Shown here: positions 1-5,474 of the stretch, one piece after another
Layout: every line of letters begins with the position of its first letter
Position numbering within the stretch: the stretch's first letter is position 1
Source: Candidatus Bipolaricaulota bacterium
Lineage (GTDB): Bacteria > Bipolaricaulota > Bipolaricaulia > UBA7950 > UBA9294
NCBI GenBank assembly: GCA_021163015.1
Contig: JAGGXO010000082.1
Coordinates: 1 to 5,557, forward strand
DNA length: 5,557 nucleotides
Direction: 5' to 3'
The notes under the pieces: model-generated
The model's database searches: none
Told to the model about the DNA's origin: nothing
What the model saw: only the letters and a program-made list of their open reading frames with translations
Position numbers and translations under genes: made by a program

Positions 1-1
1 A

Positions 2-76
2 AGGCAGTACTTCACACGAAAGCTTGATGGATTTGCTCGAATAGATTCGCGATTCCAAGATGCTCTGTGCAGGTAG
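2..76 (+). CDS. Possible C-terminal tail of a gene truncated by the window edge
   Basis: Frame 2 is open from the left edge for 24 codons and ends at a TAG at 74-76. The peptide is rich in basic and aromatic residues, with YFTRKLDGFARIDSRFQDAL in its middle, which reads like a protein tail. It is too short to recognise or to prove coding by itself. The only support is that the stop falls inside a hairpin, as the end of the GNAT gene in this window also does. It could equally be chance open frame in an intergenic region. Confidence 0.2.
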   Translation, partial: RQYFTRKLDGFARIDSRFQDALCR

Positions 77-92
77 CGAAGCCTATGCACAG
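65..92 (+). terminator. Hairpin over a possible stop codon, terminator-like without a T tract
   Basis: CTGTGCA (65-71) and TGCACAG (86-92) are a perfect 7-bp inverted repeat with a 14-nt loop. GG at 72-73 and CC at 82-83 can add two pairs past a small bulge. No T run follows, so it is not a classical intrinsic terminator. It may be an mRNA 3'-end structure or an operator. Confidence 0.3.
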
Positions 93-238
93 TGACGGAA
101 GCAAGGTGACGATCGCTGCCCGCAGCGCTGGCAAGTCGCGCATATGACTACTGAGCGGCATGTGAAGTTGACACAAGCAATCCGTCGAACGGGGAACTCC
201 AAGTGCTGGGTTTTGAGTAGGCGCTACATCCAAGCTAT

Positions 239-265
239 TTGACTTGGTCTCTTCTTCGATATAGA
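239..265 (+). promoter_or_regulatory. Weak promoter candidate before the glycine-zipper protein gene
   Basis: TTGACT (239-244) resembles a -35 box and TATAGA (260-265) resembles a -10 box, but the spacer is only 15 bp, shorter than the usual 17. Transcription would begin only a few bases before the ATG at 278, giving an almost leaderless message. That agrees with the lack of any visible ribosome binding site. The match may be chance. Confidence 0.25.
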
Positions 266-277
266 CTGAATTTCACG

Positions 278-829
278 ATGAAGACAGAAGCTGCTGTGAT
301 TCCGCTGATTGTTCTCCTGTTGTTCACTCCCCTAATCTCTACTTCTGCACAACTAGTAGAGATAGATGATCCAGCTCTGCATTGGGCTGCGATTGGGACC
401 GGTGCGGCCATTGGCCTTGCGTTGGACACCTACATCGGATTCATCGCGTTCAGCGATTCGGAGACCCCTCTATCGCAACAGCTCGCGGTGTTTGTCCCTA
501 CGGCTGTTGTCGGTATGGCTTCATCGATGCTGACTACAAGTGGGTTCTTTCAGCTCATGAGCGCGGAAGGCGACGAATGGCTTTCCCTGCTTATCGGTGC
601 GCTTGGGGGGATGGTGGAGGGAGCCATTATCGGTGGTCTGACCATGGGAACCCTTATGGGCGCAAACTATGCCGTGGATCCGGACTTCATGAATGTAACC
701 GACGAGTGGAACAACGCCTGGGATGTTGTGGGCCTGGGCATCTTTGGCGGTGGACTATTTGGAGCCCTCACTGGGATCATTCCCGGCGCAATAGCAGGTC
801 TCATCTTGCAGATAAGCCTTTATAGATAG
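278..829 (+). CDS. Exported or membrane protein with repeated glycine zippers, unknown function
   Basis: I do not recognise this 183-residue protein. It begins with a short charged stretch and a hydrophobic core (residues 5-20) ending in STSA before Gln25, which looks like a signal peptide cut after Ala24; there is no cysteine anywhere, so it is not a lipoprotein. Four further hydrophobic stretches follow at about 35-58, 69-91, 101-129 and 150-181, with acidic loops between them (59-62, 97-100, 134-149). Glycines recur every fourth residue: 107, 111, 115, 119, and again 154, 158, 162, 166, 170, 174. Such glycine zippers let membrane helices pack tightly. I chose the ATG at 278 because it starts directly at the signal peptide; the frame also extends up to a TTG at 239. 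No Shine-Dalgarno is visible at either start. The gene stands alone and converges on the flavoprotein pair. Confidence 0.75.
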   Translation: MKTEAAVIPLIVLLLFTPLISTSAQLVEIDDPALHWAAIGTGAAIGLALDTYIGFIAFSDSETPLSQQLAVFVPTAVVGMASSMLTTSGFFQLMSAEGDEWLSLLIGALGGMVEGAIIGGLTMGTLMGANYAVDPDFMNVTDEWNNAWDVVGLGIFGGGLFGALTGIIPGAIAGLILQISLYR

Positions 830-875
830 ATCTTCATTCCTCAACAAGCCGCATAAACTGTCAAGAGTTCCGTAG

Positions 876-894
876 GTCCTCCTGGTCTGGGGAC
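876..894. other. Weak hairpin between convergent genes
   Basis: GTCCTC (876-881) can pair with GGGGAC (889-894), including one G-T wobble, around a 7-nt loop. It lies in the 86-bp gap where the glycine-zipper gene (+) and the flavoprotein pair (-) converge. There is no T tract on either side. It may help end transcription, but the evidence is slight. Confidence 0.2.
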
Positions 895-915
895 GGGTAA
901 ATACCGACAGGCCTC

Positions 916-1590
916 CTACCGTTGATACGGCCGATCACCAAGCTTCTTTCGCACACCATGCCGCTTGGCCTCTCGTCGCCATCCGAAGTTCCCAATTGTC
1001 GTATACATCCATCCCGGAATAAGCGGCTTTGCCATGAGCCGGATGGCTTCATCGGGCACGGACTCACCGTTCACGAGCGCATCTACAGCGAGATCGAGTG
1101 CCTTGATGATCTTGCCGACCATCCCTCCTTGTTCCTCAAGTCGTTGGCCAGAGAGCGCTCCACCCATCCCCAACGCAAGGCCACCGACCCACTCCAACCC
1201 CGAAGCGTGGGCGAAACGTTGGCAGATGGACATAGCCACCTTGTTGTGCTGCGCTTCGGGAAACCCAGAGTTTGCGATGACAGCAAGACGCGCGTTCTTC
1301 TTACAGCAGAGAGCGGAGATCAATTCCATAGCTCGAATGACGGGCGCTGGGAGGCTGTCCACGTAGAGAGGGAAGGAGAGGATAATAAGGTCAGAGGCTT
1401 TGACGCCTTCAAGAAGCGCAGCTCGTCCCTCGTCCGACTGAAGAGACGCTCGGATGAAGATGCTTTCGCTGCTCCATCCTCGTGCTTCCATTTTCTCGAT
1501 CACATAAGAACCCAACGCTTCTGAAACACTCTTCCCGGGTGCCTTGGGACTGCCAACCAGGAGGAGAACGCGATTGCCTTCGCTGTTCAT
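916..1590 (-). CDS. Flavodoxin-fold NAD(P)H-dependent FMN reductase-like protein
   Basis: This 224-residue protein belongs to the flavodoxin-like NADPH-dependent FMN reductase superfamily, whose cytoplasmic members bind FMN and pass electrons from NAD(P)H to various acceptors. The first beta strand VLLLVGSP leads into the FMN-phosphate loop GSPKAPGKSVS (13-23). A second strand ends in SFPLYVDSLPAPV (72-84), where the isoalloxazine ring normally sits. A third loop, NSGFPEAQHN (107-116), completes the flavin site. The C-terminal tail, about 175-224, goes beyond the core fold and ends in a basic stretch (WRREAKRHGVRKKLGDRPYQR region), a tail I have seen in family members from anaerobes. It lacks the four-cysteine cluster of its upstream partner. 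Its ATG overlaps the partner's TGA as ATGA (1587-1590), so translation is probably coupled. The physiological substrate cannot be read from the sequence. Confidence 0.85.
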   Translation of the reverse strand: MNSEGNRVLLLVGSPKAPGKSVSEALGSYVIEKMEARGWSSESIFIRASLQSDEGRAALLEGVKASDLIILSFPLYVDSLPAPVIRAMELISALCCKKNARLAVIANSGFPEAQHNKVAMSICQRFAHASGLEWVGGLALGMGGALSGQRLEEQGGMVGKIIKALDLAVDALVNGESVPDEAIRLMAKPLIPGWMYTTIGNFGWRREAKRHGVRKKLGDRPYQR

Positions 1591-2162
1591 GATCTTACCC
1601 CCAGCTCGCTCAGCCCAGCCTGCACAACCTCCTCAATCTCGGTCGCGCTCTGGTCCTCGTACACTATGCACGCTGCGTCTGCCGAGTTGTGCATGTTGAT
1701 GGCGTTTCTACCAATCAGCGTCTTGAAGATCCGAGCGCTCTCCTCATCTGGCTCGTGTGCGACACCAACACCAAGTAGCTTTGGTGCCTGAGCGTAGCGC
1801 TTGCGATGATGGACCTCTCCGTTGATCTTGGTGAAGAATGGGGAGATGAGACCTATTGAGCGGTCGAGCGCTTTCTTTAGCTCGCTCGAATACCCGCCGA
1901 ACGTTATCGGCGTAAGGTAAACGATGAGATCGCTCCCGATTATCTTGCGCGTCACTTCGCGTGCAGCGTCGTCAATCAAGCAAACTCCTGGAGTCTGCAC
2001 CCAGCATCCGAAGCACCCCATGCAAGGAGCGATCTCTATATCGCGCAAGATAAGATTCTCCGTCTTCCACCGGAGTGACCGTAACTCTTGCACGATACGC
2101 TCTCCAATACGATCAAGGTGTTGAGCCCTATCGCCTATTCCATTCAGCACAAGTGCCTTCAC
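1587..2162 (-). CDS. Iron-sulfur flavoprotein-like NAD(P)H oxidoreductase (flavodoxin family)
   Basis: This 191-residue flavodoxin-fold protein probably binds FMN and, by its cysteines, a [4Fe-4S] cluster. The motif PCMGCFGCW followed by C61 gives Cys47, 50, 53 and 61, the compact CX2CX2CX4-7C arrangement of archaeal and bacterial iron-sulfur flavoproteins (Isf). The flavin-ring loop TPITFGGYSS (84-93) and the following ELKKALDR helix are conserved in this family. The first loop after strand 1, NGIGDRAQHLDRIG (7-20), departs from the usual NGSPR-type phosphate loop. The start is set at GTG 2162: GGGAGGAGG (2178-2170) lies 7 nt upstream. The frame extends to an ATG at 2225, but those 21 codons span the ribosome binding site and do not look like protein. 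It overlaps the downstream FMN reductase-like gene by 4 bp, forming a two-gene operon. Isf-type proteins are electron carriers in anaerobes; the role here is inferred. Confidence 0.85.
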   Translation of the reverse strand: MKALVLNGIGDRAQHLDRIGERIVQELRSLRWKTENLILRDIEIAPCMGCFGCWVQTPGVCLIDDAAREVTRKIIGSDLIVYLTPITFGGYSSELKKALDRSIGLISPFFTKINGEVHHRKRYAQAPKLLGVGVAHEPDEESARIFKTLIGRNAINMHNSADAACIVYEDQSATEIEEVVQAGLSELGVRS

Positions 2163-2169
2163 TAGTATT

Positions 2170-2178
2170 CCTCCTCCC
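2170..2178 (-). promoter_or_regulatory. Strong ribosome binding site that fixes the GTG start
   Basis: On the minus strand this reads GGGAGGAGG, 7 nt before the GTG at 2162. It is a near-ideal Shine-Dalgarno and rules out the upstream ATG at 2225 as the true start. Confidence 0.85.
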
Positions 2179-2223
2179 GCATGGGTCGTACAGAGTACAG
2201 CAGAAAGGACATTCCGAGCAAGC

Positions 2224-2238
2224 ACGTACGCAATACGT
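2224..2238. promoter_or_regulatory. Dyad in the divergent control region, possible operator
   Basis: ACGTA (2224-2228) and TACGT (2234-2238) form a perfect inverted repeat with a 5-bp spacer. It lies in the 164-bp gap between the divergent flavoprotein operon and the GNAT-YoaP gene, just upstream of a TTGACG (2243-2248) that could be a + strand -35 box. A dimeric regulator bound here could affect both directions. No regulator gene is in the window. Confidence 0.3.
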
Positions 2239-2242
2239 AAAC

Positions 2243-2272
2243 TTGACGACGATTGCTCTTCTGTTGCATGTT
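2243..2272 (+). promoter_or_regulatory. Weak promoter candidate for the GNAT-YoaP gene
   Basis: TTGACG (2243-2248) matches five of six -35 bases. The best -10 at usual spacing is CATGTT (2267-2272, 18-bp spacer), which matches only three of six. Two small palindromes, GTTAAC and AACGTT, overlap at 2270-2278. The promoter is plausible by position but poorly supported. Confidence 0.25.
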
Positions 2273-2314
2273 AACGTTAGCTTGTGAAGCCCGTATGCTT
2301 TGCATAAGGATTTA

Positions 2315-2319
2315 GGAGG
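2315..2319 (+). promoter_or_regulatory. Ribosome binding site that chooses between clustered starts
   Basis: GGAGG, within TAGGAGGT, lies 7 nt before the ATG at 2327. It is only one base from the ATG at 2321 and lies inside the frame of the TTG at 2300. Normal spacing therefore favours 2327. Confidence 0.8.
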
Positions 2320-2326
2320 TATGAGG

Positions 2327-3109
2327 ATGAAGATCGTGGATCTGACCGATGAACGTAAGGATCTCTATTTAGTCTGTCTCGAAGACTGGTCGGCCGAGAT
2401 GAAGGATGCAGGGGATAAGAAACGCCTATGGTACGACAAGATGCAGGGGAGGGGACTCAGGGTCAAACTGTCTCTTGATGATACGGGCACAGTCGGCGGG
2501 ATGATCCAGTACGCCCCGATTGAGCACACCTTTGTCGAGGGGAAGGATCTCTACTTCATCTACTGTATATGGGTCCACGGATACAAGAGGGGAAGAGGAA
2601 ACTTCCAGAAACAGGGGATGGGGAAGGCCCTCCTTGCAGCCGCAGAGGCTGATGCAGCGGAGAGAGGGGCAAAAGGGATGGTGGCTTGGGGAGTATCCCT
2701 ACCCTTCTGGATGCGAGCCTCATGGTTCAAGAAACATGGATACCTCAAGGTGGATAAGAAGGGCATGCAGGTGCTCCTGTGGAAGCCGTTCACAGATGCT
2801 GCTATCCCTCCTAAGTGGATCAAGGAGAAGAAGAAGCCGGAGAGAATACATGGGCAGGTGACGGTAACCTCCTTTATCAGCGGATGGTGTTCCGCGCAGA
2901 ATATTGTATACGAACGGGCAAAACGAGCGGCTGCTGAGTTCGGTGACAAGGTCGTCTTCCAGGAGATCGACACGTTTGATAGGCCCACTCTGCTCGAATG
3001 GGGCAACTCGGATGCTCTGTTCATCGACGGGAAGGAGGTTCGGACAGGGCCGCCTCCTTCGTATGAGAAACTGAGAAAGCTTATCGCACAGAGGCTCAAG
3101 CGGCTTTAG
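2327..3109 (+). CDS. GNAT N-acetyltransferase with C-terminal YoaP-like domain
   Basis: This 260-residue cytoplasmic protein has two parts. Residues 1-155 form a GNAT acetyltransferase, which moves an acetyl group from acetyl-CoA to an amine. The central strand FIYCIWV (77-83) leads into the acetyl-CoA pyrophosphate loop QKQGMG (94-99), matching Q/RxxGxG/A, and helix GKALLAAAEADA. FKKHGYLKVD (134-143) is the late GNAT segment where an aromatic or Tyr often acts as general acid; Tyr139 is a candidate. After a lysine-rich linker (163-173), residues 177-260 resemble the YoaP-like domain: strand VTVTSFISGWCSAQN with Cys188, helix, EIDTFDRPTLLEWG, then ALFIDGKEVRTGPPPSYEKL. The layout is thioredoxin-like but has one cysteine instead of CxxC. 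The length suits the known GNAT-YoaP class. It is transcribed divergently from the flavoprotein pair, and its substrate is unknown. Confidence 0.85.
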   Translation: MKIVDLTDERKDLYLVCLEDWSAEMKDAGDKKRLWYDKMQGRGLRVKLSLDDTGTVGGMIQYAPIEHTFVEGKDLYFIYCIWVHGYKRGRGNFQKQGMGKALLAAAEADAAERGAKGMVAWGVSLPFWMRASWFKKHGYLKVDKKGMQVLLWKPFTDAAIPPKWIKEKKKPERIHGQVTVTSFISGWCSAQNIVYERAKRAAAEFGDKVVFQEIDTFDRPTLLEWGNSDALFIDGKEVRTGPPPSYEKLRKLIAQRLKRL

Positions 3110-3143
3110 GTTCCATCGCTTTCCTCTCTCGATCCAGGAACCT
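3108..3143 (+). terminator. Hairpin overlapping the GNAT-YoaP stop codon
   Basis: AGGTTCC (3108-3114) and GGAACCT (3137-3143) pair perfectly. Just inside, ATCG (3115-3118) and CGAT (3130-3133) add four more pairs, leaving a 3-nt bulge (3134-3136) and an 11-nt loop. The stem begins in the TAG stop codon. Only a short CTTT follows, so it is a weak intrinsic terminator at best, but it lies where two convergent genes meet and may act as a 3'-end structure. Confidence 0.45.
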
Positions 3144-3295
3144 CTTTGAATTGGCGAAAACGGTTTCTTTCTTTCGTAATGCCAGCAAATTCGCAGTGGC
3201 GTTGTCTCTTTGCTGTCGCTTCTTCAAGAACTCAGCCATTCATTGCCCGATTTCACCTGTAATGCATGACAACTACAGAGATTATACAGCACTCT
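3144..3295. other. Gap between convergent genes, no gene seen
   Basis: This stretch separates the ends of the GNAT-YoaP gene (+) and the transporter gene (-). I see no convincing coding frame, RNA gene or strong terminator. A 5-bp repeat, CTGTA (3257-3261) and TACAG (3274-3278), flanks a 12-nt loop but is too weak to call. Confidence 0.5.
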
Positions 3296-4624
3296 TCATT
3301 CCGGCTCGCTTGCCTTCTGCGCCGCGGCAACACCCCTCTTCTCGTTTACGAAGAGCAGCGCCACAAAGCCGACAAAGAGAAAAACAGCAATCGAGAGGAT
3401 GGCCATCCTCTGTCCAGATTGCTCAGCGAGTGCCGCTTCTTGGCCCCCTCTCTGATACCACAGGGCTGCATGAGCAGCGATGAAGCCATACACGGTCGGA
3501 CCGATGAACGACGATGTACGCCCGGTCATGGCGAAGAACCCGTAGAACTCCGCGCTCTTCTTCGCTGGGGCAAGTTTGCCCACTAATGTTCGGCTCACTG
3601 ACTGCGCAGCAGTCAGCGCGAACCCGGCAATTCCACCGATGACGAAAAAGAGGGTGCGAGAGTAATCGAAGTAGAGCCATACAACAGCTACCAACATCAA
3701 TCCCAACGCGATCAGAATCGAGCGCTTGGCGCTGAAGCGATCGGTTACGTGCCCAAAGACATACGCTCCAGCAATGCTCGTTACCTGTACCATAATCATG
3801 AACAGTATGAGCTGTGTCTGTGTTAGGCCAAAGAGGACCGCGCCAAGGATAGCGGCGAAGTTAAGCATCATCAGGATACCGTCGTTGTAAACGAGGAACG
3901 CCAGGATGAACCTTCCGAATTCCTTGAAGTGGCGCACGTTCTTTAGCGTCGCTCCCAAACGAGTGAAGGCGAGCGTTATCAGGGAGCTTCCTGACGGGAG
4001 CGCTTTTTTCTCCGCCCTCTCAGGGAGTAACCTGAATATCGGCAGTGCAAATCCGGCGTAGAACAATGCAGTGAGGACAAATGAGAAGCGCACGCTCAGC
4101 GTTCCTGGGAAGATCTGGATCAGGGCAAGGACGATGATCAGACATACGATTCCGCCGGCCGAGCCAATCGCCCATCCTCGTCCAGATACCCTCCCAATCT
4201 CATCTACGGAGGCAATCTCGGGAAGGAGCGCATTGTAGAACACCTGCGCGCTTCGATAACCGATCTCAGCAAGGATAAAGAAGATCATCCCCATGACGAC
4301 GTCGCCTTTCCCAACGAAGGCGAGGAATGCGGTGAAGACACACGACAAGGCCGTGAAGAATAACAGGAAACGCTTCTTCCCTCCCGAATAATCGGCGATC
4401 GTCCCCAGAATCGGGGCAGTGAGAGCGACAGCAAGCATCGCTATCCCCACGGAAAGGCCCCACAACCACGATCCCTGTGCTCCTCCAACCACCTGGCCTT
4501 TGAAGTAGGCTGCGTATACGGCAAGGAGCACGACCGCCGCGTAGGCGGAGTTTCCGAAGTCGTACATATACCATGCGGTCCTCTCTCGCCTTGTGGAAAT
4601 ACGGTTTTCAGGTCTCTTGCTCAT
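3296..4624 (-). CDS. UMF1/ATG22-type major facilitator superfamily transporter
   Basis: This 442-residue inner-membrane protein is a 12-helix MFS permease of the UMF1 group, the family related to yeast vacuolar Atg22. Family marks are WYMYDFGNSAYAA (18-30) in helix 1, the loop 2-3 signature DYSGGKKR (78-85), FYNALLPEIA (129-138), GRVSGRGWA (144-152), VYNDG (245-249), the second-half loop DRFSAKRS (295-302), QSVSR (341-345), and EFYGFFAMTGRTSSFIGP (359-376). Length and helix pattern are complete. I set the start at ATG 4624 because GAGGAGG (4635-4629) lies 4 nt upstream; the frame extends to 4732, but those residues lie fully within the acyltransferase gene. It overlaps that gene by 17 bp, so its ribosome binding site is inside the upstream coding sequence and translation is probably coupled. 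Substrates of bacterial UMF1 proteins are largely unknown; amino acid efflux is known for Atg22, and a lipid-linked cargo is inferred from context. Confidence 0.88.
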   Translation of the reverse strand: MSKRPENRISTRRERTAWYMYDFGNSAYAAVVLLAVYAAYFKGQVVGGAQGSWLWGLSVGIAMLAVALTAPILGTIADYSGGKKRFLLFFTALSCVFTAFLAFVGKGDVVMGMIFFILAEIGYRSAQVFYNALLPEIASVDEIGRVSGRGWAIGSAGGIVCLIIVLALIQIFPGTLSVRFSFVLTALFYAGFALPIFRLLPERAEKKALPSGSSLITLAFTRLGATLKNVRHFKEFGRFILAFLVYNDGILMMLNFAAILGAVLFGLTQTQLILFMIMVQVTSIAGAYVFGHVTDRFSAKRSILIALGLMLVAVVWLYFDYSRTLFFVIGGIAGFALTAAQSVSRTLVGKLAPAKKSAEFYGFFAMTGRTSSFIGPTVYGFIAAHAALWYQRGGQEAALAEQSGQRMAILSIAVFLFVGFVALLFVNEKRGVAAAQKASEPE

Positions 4625-5360
4625 CCGTCCTCCTCGTTGCCCACGGATAGATCTCAGTCCCCTTGGCCGCAGCGCGCACCTGGGGATCTGTTGAGTAGTA
4701 CCCTCGCCTTTCAGGAGGGATGAGAGGGGCAATGCATTTCATGATTGTTTCTCCTATTTCATCCAGTTGTATCCTCCGCTCTCGACCACGCCCACTGGCC
4801 TCAAACGGGCCAACCGCCTCGCCAATATGCACTATCACTCTCGCACGGTGCCCACGAAAAAGGGCGGGGAGAAGATCCACAAGACCATCAATCCCAATCG
4901 GAAGGATGCGTGCGCCCGTACGTACAGCAAGAAATGCCGTACCTGGACGGGCTGGACGCAGTACACTCGCCCAACTTCCGCCTTCAGGGAAAATGCCGAC
5001 TGCTCCCCCAGCTCTTAGAACATCCTCTGCTCCCCGCAATGCATCGCGTGCTCCCGTTCCGCGGTGCACAGCATGGTAGCCCCAAAGCTTCGGGAGCGCA
5101 CGCACAAGCCGTGGTGCAAAGGGCATCTGCGCTCCACCTATGAACTCCAGCGGTCCGGGGAAGACGCGAATCAGAGCAAGTGGGTCAGCAAAATGAAAGT
5201 GATTGGCAACGATAAGCAGAGGCCCTTGGTGCGGAATCTTCTCTGCACCAACGATCTCAAGCCGTGTAAGCAAGCGGAACGCACAATGGATAATCAGCCG
5301 CAGCAGGCGACGTATTGCCCTTCGCGCTGGACCACGCGAATTGCTCTGTGAAATTGACAT
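4608..5360 (-). CDS. 1-acyl-sn-glycerol-3-phosphate acyltransferase-like protein (PlsC family)
   Basis: This 250-residue membrane-associated protein belongs to the PlsC/LPLAT family, which moves a fatty acyl group onto lysophosphatidic acid or a similar lysolipid. It carries the catalytic NHFHFAD (53-59), the HX4D motif with His54 and Asp59. It also has FPEGG (124-128, usually FPEGT) for glycerol-phosphate binding and ILPIGIDG (152-159) as block IV. Block II, normally a GxxFxxR-like patch, is YHAVHRG (95-101) with Arg100. An arginine-rich amphipathic N-terminus (9-33) suits membrane attachment. The ATG at 5360 is preferred because the open frame upstream (to 5411) runs into the tRNA-Ala gene; the Shine-Dalgarno is weak. 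The gene starts 25 nt after the tRNA and overlaps the transporter gene at its end. Lysophosphatidate is the likeliest substrate but is not proven; a different lysolipid is possible. Confidence 0.88.
   Translation of the reverse strand: MSISQSNSRGPARRAIRRLLRLIIHCAFRLLTRLEIVGAEKIPHQGPLLIVANHFHFADPLALIRVFPGPLEFIGGAQMPFAPRLVRALPKLWGYHAVHRGTGARDALRGAEDVLRAGGAVGIFPEGGSWASVLRPARPGTAFLAVRTGARILPIGIDGLVDLLPALFRGHRARVIVHIGEAVGPFEASGRGRERRIQLDEIGETIMKCIAPLIPPERRGYYSTDPQVRAAAKGTEIYPWATRRTDEQET
4629..4635 (-). promoter_or_regulatory. Ribosome binding site of the transporter, inside the acyltransferase gene
   Basis: GAGGAGG on the minus strand lies 4 nt before the transporter ATG at 4624. It encodes part of the acyltransferase ATRRTDEQET tail, so ribosomes finishing that gene pass over it. 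This decides the transporter start and implies coupled translation. Confidence 0.8.
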
Positions 5361-5384
5361 CTCTGCAATTCCATGAAGAACAAC

Positions 5385-5458
5385 TGGAGGCGAGCGGATT
5401 CGAACCGCCAACCTCTGCGATGCGAACGCAGCGCTCTCCCGATTAGAGCTACGCCCCC
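5385..5458 (-). tRNA. tRNA-Ala (anticodon CGC)
   Basis: The 74-nt minus-strand sequence folds as a complete cloverleaf. The acceptor is GGGGGCG with CGCCTCC, the D arm is GCTC/GAGC with a 9-nt loop, and the anticodon arm is CTGCG-TTCGCAT-CGCAG. The variable loop is AGGTT, and the T arm is GGCGG-TTCGAAT-CCGCT. Anticodon CGC reads codon GCG. The G3-U70 pair, the main alanine identity element, is present, and the discriminator is A. The 3' CCA is not encoded (GTT follows), so it must be added by an enzyme. It lies 16 nt downstream of the next tRNA and 25 nt before the acyltransferase start. Confidence 0.95.
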
Positions 5459-5474
5459 GTGTTCATCAAGTAAC

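Noticed and set aside
12..233. Open frame of 73 codons on the minus strand near the left edge
   Set aside because: The peptide has no recognisable fold or domain and no ribosome binding site was seen. It covers the hairpin at 65-92, so a chance frame is more likely.
514..1053. A 12-base repeat, ATGGCTTCATCG, near 514 and 1042
   Set aside because: It sits in two unrelated coding regions without flanking similarity, and is best explained by chance.
2163..2225. N-terminal extension of the iron-sulfur flavoprotein to ATG 2225
   Set aside because: It would place a strong Shine-Dalgarno inside the coding sequence, and the extra residues precede the normal first beta strand of the fold.
2560..3099. 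Long open frame antisense to the GNAT-YoaP gene
   Set aside because: Its peptide has no recognisable family, while the plus strand carries clear GNAT motifs; it is a shadow of that gene.
3257..3278. Small inverted repeat CTGTA/TACAG downstream of the transporter gene
   Set aside because: A 5-bp AT-containing stem with a 12-nt loop and no T tract is too weak for a terminator call.
4625..4732. N-terminal extension of the transporter to 4732
   Set aside because: It lies wholly in the acyltransferase gene in another frame, and a good ribosome binding site supports ATG 4624.
5361..5411. N-terminal extension of the acyltransferase to 5411
   Set aside because: It runs into the 3' half of the tRNA-Ala gene; the RIRSPP-like residues are simply the tRNA T arm read in frame.
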